From JANXPZ01 sp033853925 (lineage in GTDB: Bacteria; Eisenbacteria; RBG-16-71-46), in NCBI GenBank assembly GCA_033853925.1, contig JAWOLC010000047.1, positions 1 to 64,000 of the forward strand: a stretch of DNA of 64,000 nt, in the 5' to 3' direction. Shown here in pieces: positions 33,900 to 41,990 of this stretch. The notes under the pieces were generated by a model. That model ran no database searches and was not told the origin of the DNA. It saw only the letters and a list, made by a program, of their open reading frames with translations. Positions within the stretch are counted from its first letter, which is position 1, and each line of letters starts with the position of its first letter. The position numbers and the translations under genes are program-made.

Positions 33900-36509
33900 T
33901 CAGATCTCGACGCCGCCCGAGAGCGCCACCTCCAGCGGAAGGGGCCACAGGTTGTAGCGGCTCGCCATGGAGTAGCCGTAGGCGCCGGCGTCGAGGAAGG
34001 CCAACAGGTGGCCCTCCTCCGCCCGGGGAACGGGCCGGTTCGAGGCGAAGACGTCGGTCGTCTCGCAGACGTTGCCCACCACCTCGACCCACTCGAGCGG
34101 GCCGTCCGGGGCGCTCAAGTTGACGATGCGGTGGTAGGCCCCGTAGAGCGCGGGCCTGAGGAGATGGTTCATCCCCGTGTCCAGGCCGATGAACACGAGC
34201 CCGCCGCTCTCCTTCCGGCAGGTCACCTCCGCGACCAGCGCCCCCGCGGCCGCCACCAGAAAGCGCCCGGGCTCGAACCACGTCTCCGGGCGCCTGCCCA
34301 CGGCCTCGTGGAAGGCGCGCAGCCGCTCCTCGAGCTGCAACCCGAAGCCCGCGACATCGAACTCCCGCTCGGAATCTCGATAGGGGACGCCGAAGCCGCC
34401 GCCGAGGTCCAGCACGCGGACCTGGGGCAAGCCGGCGGCGGCGGCGAGCAGACGCTCGAGAGCGGCGAGCAGCGCTCGCCCCTCGAGGAAGCCCGAGCCG
34501 ATGTGGACGTGCAGTCCGATCACGTCGAGCCCGACGCCCGCGGCCTCGGCCATGGCCTCGTCCAGCTCCGCCAGCGGGATGCCGAACTTGCTGTGGCTTC
34601 CGCCCGTGACCACGTGACGATGATGCCCCTCCCCCACGCCCGGGTTGAGCCGCAGCAGCACCCGCGCGCCGCGAGCGAGACCCCCCATCCGGCGCACGTC
34701 GGAGCGCGCCCCCAACGTCACGTGGCAGCCCCGCGCCGCGACGGCCGCCAGGGCCTCGGGATGGGCGTTGCTGGCGGAGAGCACGACCGAGTCGGGGGCA
34801 TGGCCGCACTCGAGCGCCCGATCCACCTCCCCCGGCGAGGCGGCCTCGACCCCGACGCCCAGGCGGGCCAGACGGGCGAGGATCTTGGGGTTCGAATTCG
34901 CTTTGCAGGCGTAGAACAGCCGGCAGCCCGCCCGCGGCAGACCCGCCCGCAGGGCCGCGACCCGAGCGGCGATCGCATCCAGGTCGTACACGTAGAGCGG
35001 CGTCCCATGACGCCGCGCCAGGTCCCCGAGCGCCAGGCCCTGGACGCCGAGGGGCGCCGGTGCGCCTCCGTTGGCCCGGATGGCGGCACGCTCCGCTTCG
35101 TCCAGATCCAGAGCGGACTCGCCGAAGACATCCGGCGGCAGCGAGCCGTGGAAGAAGGTCTCGTGCAGCATGCGCACCGCCTTCTCGAGATCGGCCTCGC
35201 TCACGACCAGGCTCAGATTGATGGCCGAGGCTCCCTGGGTGATCATGCGCACGGGCACCCCGCGGACCGCGCGGAAGATCTCCTCCGCGAGCCCGGTCCT
35301 GCCGCGCATCCCGTCGCCGACCAGACAGATCACGGCCATGTCGCGTTCGACCTCGACGCGGGCGAACTCGGACAGCTCGTCCACGATGGCCGCGAGATCC
35401 CGGTCGTCGTCGACCGTGAGCGAGACCGAGACCTCCGAGGTCGCGACCAGGTCCACGGAGGTGCGGTGCGCGTCGAAGACCTTGAAGATCCGCGCCAGGA
35501 ATCCGTGGGCCATGAGCATGCGCGTCGAGATGATCGTCACCACGCTCAAGCCGCGCTTGTCCGCGATCGCCTTGACCACCCACTGGTCCCCCGCGGGCTG
35601 GACCGGCTCAGCGAGGATCGTGGTTCCGCGCCCTTCGGGGCGGCGGGCGTTCCCGACCCAGACGGGGATCGCGGCCTCGACGGCCGGGAGGACCGTGCTC
35701 GGGTGCAGCACCTTCGCGCCGAAGTAGGCCAGCTCGCTGGCCTCGTCGAAGGAGAGCAGCTGGACGCGCTTCGCGTCCGGGACGATGCGGGGATTCGCGG
35801 TGAGCACGCCGTCCACGTCGGTCCAGATCTCGATCTTCTGCGCCCCCAGGACGCTCGCGAGCAGCGAGGCCGAGTAGTCCGAGCCGCCGCGGCCCAGCAG
35901 CGTCGGACGGCCTCGCCCGTCGCTGCCGATGAAGCCCTGCGTCACCACGACCCGGCCGGGGCGGAGGCGGGGCCGAAGCCGGCTGCCCACGAGGTCCGCG
36001 ATCACCGTGTGAACGGGCGGATCCTTCTCGGGGTCGAGGCCTGCCGTGCGGATGAGCCCGCGCGCGTCCGCCTCCTCGGCCTCCATGCCCGCCGCGCGCA
36101 GCGCCGCCACGACGATGCGGCTCGAGAGGGCCTCGCCGGCCGCCACGAACCGGGCCCGCACCCACGGACTGGCGTCGCCCAGCAGGACGATGCCTCGGCG
36201 CACCGACTCGAGGCCGCCCAGGATCTCCTCGAGGCACGCCGTCGCCGTCTCGCTCTCCTCCCGGCTCGCGGGCGTCTCGGCGAGCAGCCCGCGGTGCCGC
36301 TGCCCGATCCTGCCCAGGGACTGGGCCGAGGCGTCGTCCTGCCCCGCCAGCGCCTGCTCCATGACGGCGATGAGACCGTCCGAGACGCCGGCCAGCGCCG
36401 ACACCACCACGAGCGGAGACTGGGCGAGGCGCTCGCGCACGATCCCCACGAGCCGCTCGTGAGCCGCGCGATCCGCGACCGAGGTCCCGCCGAACTTGGC
36501 GACGATCAT
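33900..36509 (-). CDS. Bifunctional aspartate kinase / diaminopimelate decarboxylase
   Basis: The 869-residue fusion joins the first and last enzymes of lysine synthesis. The N-terminal ~450 residues are aspartokinase (VAKFGGTSVAD, GRGGSDYSASLLA, EIWTDVDGVL) with two ACT domains (RMLMAHGFLARIF, ISLSLV-type strands). The C-terminal ~400 residues are the PLP-dependent decarboxylase (YACKANSNPKIL with the PLP Lys, LGGGFGVPY, ETTDVFASNR, DAGAYGYSM). The cytoplasmic protein phosphorylates aspartate and decarboxylates meso-diaminopimelate; ACT domains usually bring feedback control. The same fusion is known in Xanthomonas and other groups. ATG 36509 has AAGG at good distance; a GTG three codons earlier is less likely. 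It is not clustered with other lysine genes. Confidence 0.92.
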   Translation of the reverse strand: MIVAKFGGTSVADRAAHERLVGIVRERLAQSPLVVVSALAGVSDGLIAVMEQALAGQDDASAQSLGRIGQRHRGLLAETPASREESETATACLEEILGGLESVRRGIVLLGDASPWVRARFVAAGEALSSRIVVAALRAAGMEAEEADARGLIRTAGLDPEKDPPVHTVIADLVGSRLRPRLRPGRVVVTQGFIGSDGRGRPTLLGRGGSDYSASLLASVLGAQKIEIWTDVDGVLTANPRIVPDAKRVQLLSFDEASELAYFGAKVLHPSTVLPAVEAAIPVWVGNARRPEGRGTTILAEPVQPAGDQWVVKAIADKRGLSVVTIISTRMLMAHGFLARIFKVFDAHRTSVDLVATSEVSVSLTVDDDRDLAAIVDELSEFARVEVERDMAVICLVGDGMRGRTGLAEEIFRAVRGVPVRMITQGASAINLSLVVSEADLEKAVRMLHETFFHGSLPPDVFGESALDLDEAERAAIRANGGAPAPLGVQGLALGDLARRHGTPLYVYDLDAIAARVAALRAGLPRAGCRLFYACKANSNPKILARLARLGVGVEAASPGEVDRALECGHAPDSVVLSASNAHPEALAAVAARGCHVTLGARSDVRRMGGLARGARVLLRLNPGVGEGHHRHVVTGGSHSKFGIPLAELDEAMAEAAGVGLDVIGLHVHIGSGFLEGRALLAALERLLAAAAGLPQVRVLDLGGGFGVPYRDSEREFDVAGFGLQLEERLRAFHEAVGRRPETWFEPGRFLVAAAGALVAEVTCRKESGGLVFIGLDTGMNHLLRPALYGAYHRIVNLSAPDGPLEWVEVVGNVCETTDVFASNRPVPRAEEGHLLAFLDAGAYGYSMASRYNLWPLPLEVALSGGVEI

Positions 36510-36691
36510 GCCGCGCACCTTAGATGCCCTGCCCCGTCCCGGCTACGGAATTCTTCGCGGGGACGAAGCGCACGCCGCTCTCGCGCATCCGGCTCGAGAA
36601 CGCTCCTCGCCGCCGCAAGGCGCCCTGCCGCTGTCTTCGGCACGGAGCGCCGCTCCGCCGCGGCCCTTCGCCGCGATCGGGCCGAGCATGG

Positions 36692-36697
36692 TAGACT
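36692..36697 (+). promoter_or_regulatory. Possible -10 element (GGTAGACT context)
   Basis: TAGACT 118 bp before the methyltransferase start. The same GGTAGACT octamer occurs before the aminotransferase and, on the minus strand, before the large kinase gene, suggesting a shared core-promoter element. Confidence 0.3.
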
Positions 36698-36814
36698 GCG
36701 ACTTCGCTTGCTCCGGAGACTGCGCTTGTCCCTGTCATCGCCCGATCCGCGGATCCACTCGCCTCACTGTGCGGCCGGACTCCTGCGCGCGGCCGCGCGG
36801 CCGGGAGGTCGGGG

Positions 36815-37552
36815 ATGAGTTCGTACTCCGAGCAGCTCACCCGCGTACGGGCCCTGGACCCGAGCTTTCAGGTCGGCCACGACTGCGAGAAGGGGCTTCT
36901 CGACGGCTGGCTGGCGAAGCATCCCGAGCTGAAGCGCCCCCTCGTGCTCGATGCGGGTTGCGGATTCCAGTACGGACTGATCAGCCGCTACCCGGGCCGG
37001 TTCGACGTGCTCGGCATCGATCTCGACCCGGACGTGCTCGCCCGCAACCGGGACGTCACCTGGAAGGTGCGCGCCGACACCGGCGTCCTTCCCCTGCGGA
37101 GCGCGAGCTTCGACGTGATCCTGAGCAGCTACGTGCTCGAGCACCTGGCCGAGCCTCAGGCGTGCCTGGCCGAGTTCGCGCGCGTGCTGAAGCCGGGCGG
37201 AGCCGTCGTGCTCACCACGGTGAACGTGCGCAACCCCGGGATGTGGGCGATCCGGCTCACGCCCCTCTGGCTGCGCGCGGCCGTCCGCGAGGCGAGCTTC
37301 GGCAAGGAGCACGCCGAGAACTCCCCCACGTTCTACCGGGCGAACACGCCGGCACGGGTGCGCCGGCTCGCCGAAGGAGCCGGGCTGATCGTCGAGCACG
37401 TCGTGACCTGGCCGAACTTCTTCTGGTATTTCCGCTTCGCGCCGCCGATCCTCTACGCGCTGGCGCTCGTCAATCGCCTCCTCGCCGCCTGCGGTCTGCG
37501 GAGCTTCTTCGGCGGCATGACGTTCGCGCTCACGCGCCCGACGACGGACTGA
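36815..37552 (+). CDS. Class I SAM-dependent methyltransferase
   Basis: The 245-residue protein has motif I VLDAGCGFQYGL, the acidic ribose-binding VLGIDLDPD, LPLRSASFDVILSSYVLEHL (motif II/III region) and ARVLKPGGAVVLTT. This is the Methyltransf_11-type fold. The C-terminal hydrophobic stretch (FFWYFRFAPPILYALALVNRLLAACG) could associate with the membrane, as in methyltransferases acting on glycans or lipids. The substrate is not known and neighbours do not help. Confidence 0.88.
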   Translation: MSSYSEQLTRVRALDPSFQVGHDCEKGLLDGWLAKHPELKRPLVLDAGCGFQYGLISRYPGRFDVLGIDLDPDVLARNRDVTWKVRADTGVLPLRSASFDVILSSYVLEHLAEPQACLAEFARVLKPGGAVVLTTVNVRNPGMWAIRLTPLWLRAAVREASFGKEHAENSPTFYRANTPARVRRLAEGAGLIVEHVVTWPNFFWYFRFAPPILYALALVNRLLAACGLRSFFGGMTFALTRPTTD

Positions 37553-37759
37553 CGGCGCCAGGCCTCGCTTCCGCGCGGCTCCAGCGGCGAACGCGACACG
37601 GGGCTCGGCTCGTCGCCCCGCGGGTGCCCGCACGTCGGCCTGAACGGCGGCTCCGACCTCGGAGCGCGTCGCCTCGCCTGGCCCTTTCGCCATCCCTCCG
37701 GATCTGCGGCCGAGCCGGCCGATGGCCCAGGGGCGCGCACCGGCTCGGAGGCTTTGCGG

Positions 37760-37765
37760 TAGACT
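37760..37765 (+). promoter_or_regulatory. Possible -10 element (GGTAGACT context)
   Basis: TAGACT 54 bp before the aminotransferase start, in GCGGTAGACTCGG. No convincing -35 hexamer lies 17 bp upstream. Confidence 0.3.
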
Positions 37766-37818
37766 CGGCCGCGGGAATTCACTCAGGCAGCGCCGACAAC
37801 CGCGAGAGGGAGATGGCG

Positions 37819-39156
37819 ATGGACGCACGACCCAGGTCCGACACGGAATCCGGCCTCGGCTCCGCCGAGGTGCGAAGGAAGCACAAGGAGTTCCTGTTCC
37901 CCGCGGTGGCGAACTACTACGAGGAGCCGCTCGTGCTCGCCGAGGGCAAGGGCCAGCGGGTCCGCGATCTGGACGGCCGCGAGTACCTCGACTTCTTCGG
38001 CGGCATCCTCACGATCTCGGTGGGGCACGCCAACGAGCGGGTGAACGCCGCCGTGAAGGCGCAGATCGACAGGCTGGGCCACGTCTCGAGCCTCTACCCC
38101 ACCCTGCCGGTCGTGCAGCTCGCCGAGAAGCTGGCCGCGATCACGCCCGGCGAGCTGAAGAAGTGCTTCTTCACCGCCAGCGGCACGGAGGCCGACGAGA
38201 CGGCGGTGATGATGGCCCAGCTCTTCACCGGGCGGAGCGAGATCGTCGCCCTGCGCCACGGCTATTCCGGGCGCTCGCTGCTGGCCCAATCGCTCACCGG
38301 GCACGCGCCGTGGCGCGCCCTCCCCACCCAGGTCGCGGCGGTCAAGCACGGGCTGGCGCCCTACTGCTATCGCTGTCCGCTGGGCCTCACCTACCCGAGC
38401 TGTCAGGTGCGCTGCGCCCGCGACCTCGAGGAGCTGATCCGCACCACGACGACCGGGCAGGTCGCCGGCTTCCTGGCGGAGCCCATCCTGGGCGTCGGCG
38501 GCTTCGTCACGCCGCCGCGCGAGTACTTCCCGATCGCGGTCGAAATCGTGCGCCGGCACGGCGGCGTGTTCATCTGCGACGAGGTGCAGACGGGCTTCGG
38601 GCGGACCGGCGAGAAGTGGTGGGGCATCGAGCACTGGGGCGTCGAGCCCGAGATCATGACCATGGCCAAGGGCATCGCCAACGGGCTGCCCCTCTCGGCC
38701 TGCGTGGCGACCACCGCCGTCGCCGCTTCGCTCAAGACGCTCACCATCTCCACCTTCGGCGGCAACCCCGTCTCGGCGGCGGCAGCCAGCGCCACCATCG
38801 AGGTGATCGAGCACGACGGCCTGCGCCAGAACGCGGCCCGGGCCGGCCGCAGGCTGCGCGAGGGTCTGGAGAGGCTGCAGCGCGCGCATCCCCGCCTGAT
38901 CGGCGAGGTGCGCGGCATGGGCCTCATGCAGGGCGTGGAGTTCGTGAAGGACGAGACGGCGAGCGACCGCACGCCGAACGCCCCGGCGCTCGCCCGCCTG
39001 ATGGAGGAGACGAAGCGCCGCGGGCTGCTGATCGGCAAGGGGGGGCTGCACGGCAACGTGGCGCGCATCTCCCCGCCCCTCAGCGTGAGCCTGGACGAGG
39101 TGGAGGAGGCGTTGCGCGTGCTCGACGAGGGCCTCGCGGCCGTCGAGGCCGCGTAG
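37819..39156 (+). CDS. Class III PLP-dependent aminotransferase (AGXT2-like)
   Basis: The 445-residue fold-type I enzyme has FFTASGTEADETAVMMAQ, the cofactor Asp in FICDEVQTGFGRTG, the PLP Lys in MTMAKGIANGLPLSA and STFGGNPVSAAAA. It resembles alanine-glyoxylate/4-aminobutyrate/acetylornithine aminotransferases, closest to the AGXT2-like group with YCYRCPLGLTYPSC, a four-Cys insertion. It moves an amino group between an omega- or alpha-amino donor and a 2-oxo acid; the donor is unknown. GAGAGGGAG precedes two ATGs at 37813 and 37819; the second has normal spacing. Confidence 0.88.
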   Translation: MDARPRSDTESGLGSAEVRRKHKEFLFPAVANYYEEPLVLAEGKGQRVRDLDGREYLDFFGGILTISVGHANERVNAAVKAQIDRLGHVSSLYPTLPVVQLAEKLAAITPGELKKCFFTASGTEADETAVMMAQLFTGRSEIVALRHGYSGRSLLAQSLTGHAPWRALPTQVAAVKHGLAPYCYRCPLGLTYPSCQVRCARDLEELIRTTTTGQVAGFLAEPILGVGGFVTPPREYFPIAVEIVRRHGGVFICDEVQTGFGRTGEKWWGIEHWGVEPEIMTMAKGIANGLPLSACVATTAVAASLKTLTISTFGGNPVSAAAASATIEVIEHDGLRQNAARAGRRLREGLERLQRAHPRLIGEVRGMGLMQGVEFVKDETASDRTPNAPALARLMEETKRRGLLIGKGGLHGNVARISPPLSVSLDEVEEALRVLDEGLAAVEAA

Positions 39157-39183
39157 GCTTCGCCGCGCGGCCTGCGTCCCGGA

Positions 39184-39201
39184 CGGCTCGGCGCCGAGCC
39201 G
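39184..39201. terminator. Palindromic hairpin between convergent genes
   Basis: CGGCTCGGCGCCGAGCCG is an 18-bp perfect palindrome in the 58-bp gap between the aminotransferase and membrane-protein stops. It could form a stem of 7 bp with a tight loop. No T-run follows. Confidence 0.45.
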
Positions 39202-39214
39202 GGAGGCGGGCGGC

Positions 39215-39961
39215 TCAGGCTCGGTCGCGCACCAGCGCGAGCAGGCGGCCGAGCAGCGCGTAGCCGAGCAGGACGCCGGCGCCCTCGAAGCCGACGAAGA
39301 CGGCGACGACGAGGGCGAAGCGCCGGGGCAGGGTGTGGCTGCCTTCGCCGAACGCCTCCGCGAGCGCCAGGCCCAGGCCCGCGGCCATCCCCGCGGCGAG
39401 AGCGATCTTCCAGGCGTGGCGGCGCGCCCCCGCCGCGGCCTCTCCGGCGCGGCGCCGAGCGTCGCCAGGTTCGTCGCCGCTGCGGACGAGGGTGCGACCC
39501 CGGGCCCGCAAGGCCCGCGCGCAGGCGGTGAGATCGTCCAGCAGATCCGGCGCGCCGGCCTCGGGCGGCGTGAGAAGCGCGGCGGCGAGCGCCCGGACCA
39601 GGACGAAGAACGCGGCCGTGCCGGCGAGGGCCGTGAGGACGACCCCCAGCACTCCCTGGCGCCAGCCCGCGGGGTAGAGCGCCAGCACCACGAGAGCGAG
39701 CACGCCGGCCACGAGGCTCCGCGCGCGCAGCCCGGGCGCGGGAGGCAGGGCGCGGAGGGCCAGGGCGCTCACGAGCGCCGCGACCACGGCCGCGAACGCC
39801 GCGAGCTGCACGCCGAAGGAGCCGACGGCGTCGAAGGGGTCCTCGCAGAATGCGCACGCGCCCGCCAGGGGCGGGACGTGCTTGGCGGCCAGGAAGAGGA
39901 CCCCGAACGCGACCGCCAGCGCGCAGGCCGCGAACGGGGCGAGGTCGAGGCGGACGAGCAT
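39215..39961 (-). CDS. Multi-pass membrane protein of unknown function
   Basis: The 248-residue protein has about six hydrophobic helices (e.g. FAACALAVAFGVLFLAA, LVAGVLALVVLALYPAGW, FALVVAVFVGFEGAGVLLG). A conserved-looking loop CAFCEDPFDAVGSFG follows the first helix. A cytoplasmic region of ~60 charged residues (DLTACARALRARGRTLVR) lies between helices 4 and 5. ATG 39961 has GGAG at good spacing. No family is recognised; the CxxC loop hints at a metal or redox role but nothing more can be said. Confidence 0.6.
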   Translation of the reverse strand: MLVRLDLAPFAACALAVAFGVLFLAAKHVPPLAGACAFCEDPFDAVGSFGVQLAAFAAVVAALVSALALRALPPAPGLRARSLVAGVLALVVLALYPAGWRQGVLGVVLTALAGTAAFFVLVRALAAALLTPPEAGAPDLLDDLTACARALRARGRTLVRSGDEPGDARRRAGEAAAGARRHAWKIALAAGMAAGLGLALAEAFGEGSHTLPRRFALVVAVFVGFEGAGVLLGYALLGRLLALVRDRA

Positions 39962-40066
39962 GGGCTCCGGAGGAGAGGCGCGCGGCAATGCGTGGGCCAG
40001 CGGCGGTATCTATACCACGAGCGGGCGCGGCGGGCGCGCCGGCGACACTCGCGACCGGCACGCGGA

Positions 40067-40094
40067 GGCCCCCGGCGCCGGAGCGCCGGGGGCC
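40067..40094. terminator. Strong hairpin terminator after the small barrel gene
   Basis: GGCCCCCGGCGC and GCGCCGGGGGCC form a perfect 12-bp stem with a CGGA loop, 27 bp beyond the stop of the minus-strand barrel gene at 40122. Confidence 0.65.
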
Positions 40095-40121
40095 CGGGGG
40101 ATCTCTCCGCCGTCCGCCCGC

Positions 40122-40703
40122 TCAGAAGCGAAACGCGAGTCCGAGAGAGGCGGTCCAGAAGTCGGGATTGAAGTGCTGGGGCACGAGAACGCTCCGCTGG
40201 TCGCGCATCATCACGTAGCGCCCGCTCAGGTCCAGAGCCGCCGACGGAGCGATCGGCACCCGCATGCCGCCGCCCACGTGGACGCCGAACTGCTGCTTGG
40301 TCTCGTCCTGCACCGCGCTCCCGAGCACGGCCTGGTTGTAGTCGTAGGTCACGTTGTACCAGCCGACCCCGGCGCCGCCGTAGAGCAGCGGCACCGGCTG
40401 CAGCCAGAGCGACGCGGTCACGGGCCACATCCGCGTCTTCAGCAGCCCGCCGTCCACGGTCTCGCTCCGGTACGAGATGCCGATCTCGTCCTTCAGGAAC
40501 GGCAGCAGGTCACCCCGCAGGGCGATGCCGCCGAACACCTTGGCGTCCGCGTCGCCGTTCACCGACTTGGTGAGCCCGACGGACGGGATCAGCTCCGCGC
40601 CGCGGACCGGGCGAGCGACGAGCAGGGACAGGCCCAGTAGAAGGAGCAACGCGACCCCCGCGCGGCCCGGCACGATACAGAGGGCCTTGGCGTGACTGAT
40701 CAT
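40122..40703 (-). CDS. Small outer-membrane beta-barrel protein
   Basis: The 193-residue protein follows GAGGAGGTTCGACGTC, with a signal peptide (GVALLLLLGLSLLVARPVRG). The mature part alternates strands (SVGLTKSVNGDADAKVFGGI, PLLYGGAGVGWYNVTYDYN, FGVHVGGGMRVPI) and ends WTASLGLAFRF, with the C-terminal Phe expected for BAM recognition. It is OmpW/OmpX-like in size, function unknown. A strong terminator follows. Confidence 0.75.
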   Translation of the reverse strand: MISHAKALCIVPGRAGVALLLLLGLSLLVARPVRGAELIPSVGLTKSVNGDADAKVFGGIALRGDLLPFLKDEIGISYRSETVDGGLLKTRMWPVTASLWLQPVPLLYGGAGVGWYNVTYDYNQAVLGSAVQDETKQQFGVHVGGGMRVPIAPSAALDLSGRYVMMRDQRSVLVPQHFNPDFWTASLGLAFRF

Positions 40704-41222
40704 GACGTCGAACCTCCTCTCCTCGAATGCGCCGCGCCGGAACACGCACGCGCTCGGGCGCGGACCTGCTTCCCACGTGGCGGATGCCACCAGCCGCGAC
40801 GCCGCTCTCGAGCGACCTCTCGATTCCGCGGGCGCCGGGCCGTTGCCCCAGGCTCGAGCAACATCGAGGCCAGAGAGAGGGCCGGGGCGCCTTCGGGCGT
40901 CCTGCACGCCCCCGAAGCCACCACCGGCTCGCGGGCTAGAGGAGCGCGCGGCGGAACTCCGGGCACCAAGCTCGTGCGCGGAGAAGTGTTGCAGCTTCGG
41001 TTCCGGAACTGTCAGGCGGGAGCCGTTTGCACAAAATACACGGCGCGGGGCTCACCCACGGCGTCGCTCGCCCCATCGCCCTGTTGCATGAGCGCGACTT
41101 GTGAGGTGAGCGCGTCTGGCCCGGGGCTTGCTCTCGCGTCCTTCCGGCTCGCGCGCCGAGGCCGACAGCGCCGAGCCTGAGCCGCGTTCCCTGGAACCAT
41201 GTCGGGAGGAGGCATTCGAACC
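40704..41222. other. Divergent intergenic region
   Basis: 519 bp with only Arg/Pro-rich shadow frames. A locally AT-richer stretch near 41015-41045 (ending TTTGCACAAAATACA) could hold a promoter for the 41223 gene. It is not a proper sigma-54 match because the GG-GC spacing is wrong. Confidence 0.4.
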
Positions 41223-41708
41223 ATGATTCGCAAGCTCGGGAACTCGCTGGCCGCCGCGGCCGCATCGCTCGCGCTGGCGTTCGTCGCCTGCGCCTCCACT
41301 CCGTCCCCGGTCCGCGCCGACACGATGGCCGATCTGCGCGGCGGCGTCTACACGGACGAAGGCGGATTCGCCCTGGGCGGAGGCGTGATCCAGAGGCTGC
41401 GGCCCGCCGCGAGCTGGTACTTCAATCCGAACCTCGAGGCGGCGTTCGCCAACGGCTCGGACGAGGTCTCGCTCAACGCCGACGTGCACTACGACTTTCC
41501 CACGGCGACCTCGTACAACTTCTACGCGGGCGCGGGGCCCGCGCTCATCTTCGACCACCCCGAGGGCGGCAACACGCAGACGAATGCCGGCCTGAACCTG
41601 GTGGGCGGAGTCAATTGGCACCGGGAAGCGCTGCGTCCGTTCGTGCAGATGAAGGGCGTGCTCAGTGACCAGGGCGAGCTGGCCCTCATGGGCGGCGTGC
41701 GCTTCTAG
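41223..41708 (+). CDS. Small exported barrel-like protein
   Basis: The 161-residue protein starts at ATG 41223 behind GGGAGGAGG. It has a signal sequence ending near ACASTPSPVRA; the Cys at about residue 23 may be a lipobox or only part of the leader. The mature part has strands GFALGGGVIQRL, LNADVHYDFPTA, YNFYAGAGPALIFD and ALMGGVRF, with a C-terminal Phe. It resembles eight-stranded outer-membrane proteins. Function unknown. Confidence 0.68.
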   Translation: MIRKLGNSLAAAAASLALAFVACASTPSPVRADTMADLRGGVYTDEGGFALGGGVIQRLRPAASWYFNPNLEAAFANGSDEVSLNADVHYDFPTATSYNFYAGAGPALIFDHPEGGNTQTNAGLNLVGGVNWHREALRPFVQMKGVLSDQGELALMGGVRF

Positions 41709-41837
41709 CGGGTCGCGCTCGGCCCCCGGGCCCCGGCCGGCCGCGCCGGAGCCTGGCGGGCGGCGCGCCCACCCCGCCAGCCGCCGGCCGGGCGGGGACG
41801 AGCATGTCGGGGCAGTGGCGAAAGCCGGCGAAAGCGC

Positions 41838-41843
41838 TAGACT
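41838..41843 (+). promoter_or_regulatory. Possible -10 element before the sensor kinase
   Basis: TAGACT in GCGCTAGACTGAG, 148 bp before the GTG start of the kinase gene; same hexamer as before three other genes in the window. Confidence 0.25.
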
Positions 41844-41990
41844 GAGGGCCCGTCCGGCGAGTCGAGCCGTCCGTAAGCGGGGACAAACGTGTGACTCGTC
41901 GGAACGGGCCCTCGCCATGCCTCGTGCGGCGGCCGCCCCGGCTCCCGAGGCGGCGCGACATTCCACCTGGCCGCTCCCCCGGGACGCAAG

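Noticed and set aside
41009..41040. Possible sigma-54 promoter before the 41223 gene
   Set aside because: GG and GC elements are present (GGCGGGAGCCGTTTGC) but no pair has the required 10-bp spacing together with a good -24 sequence.
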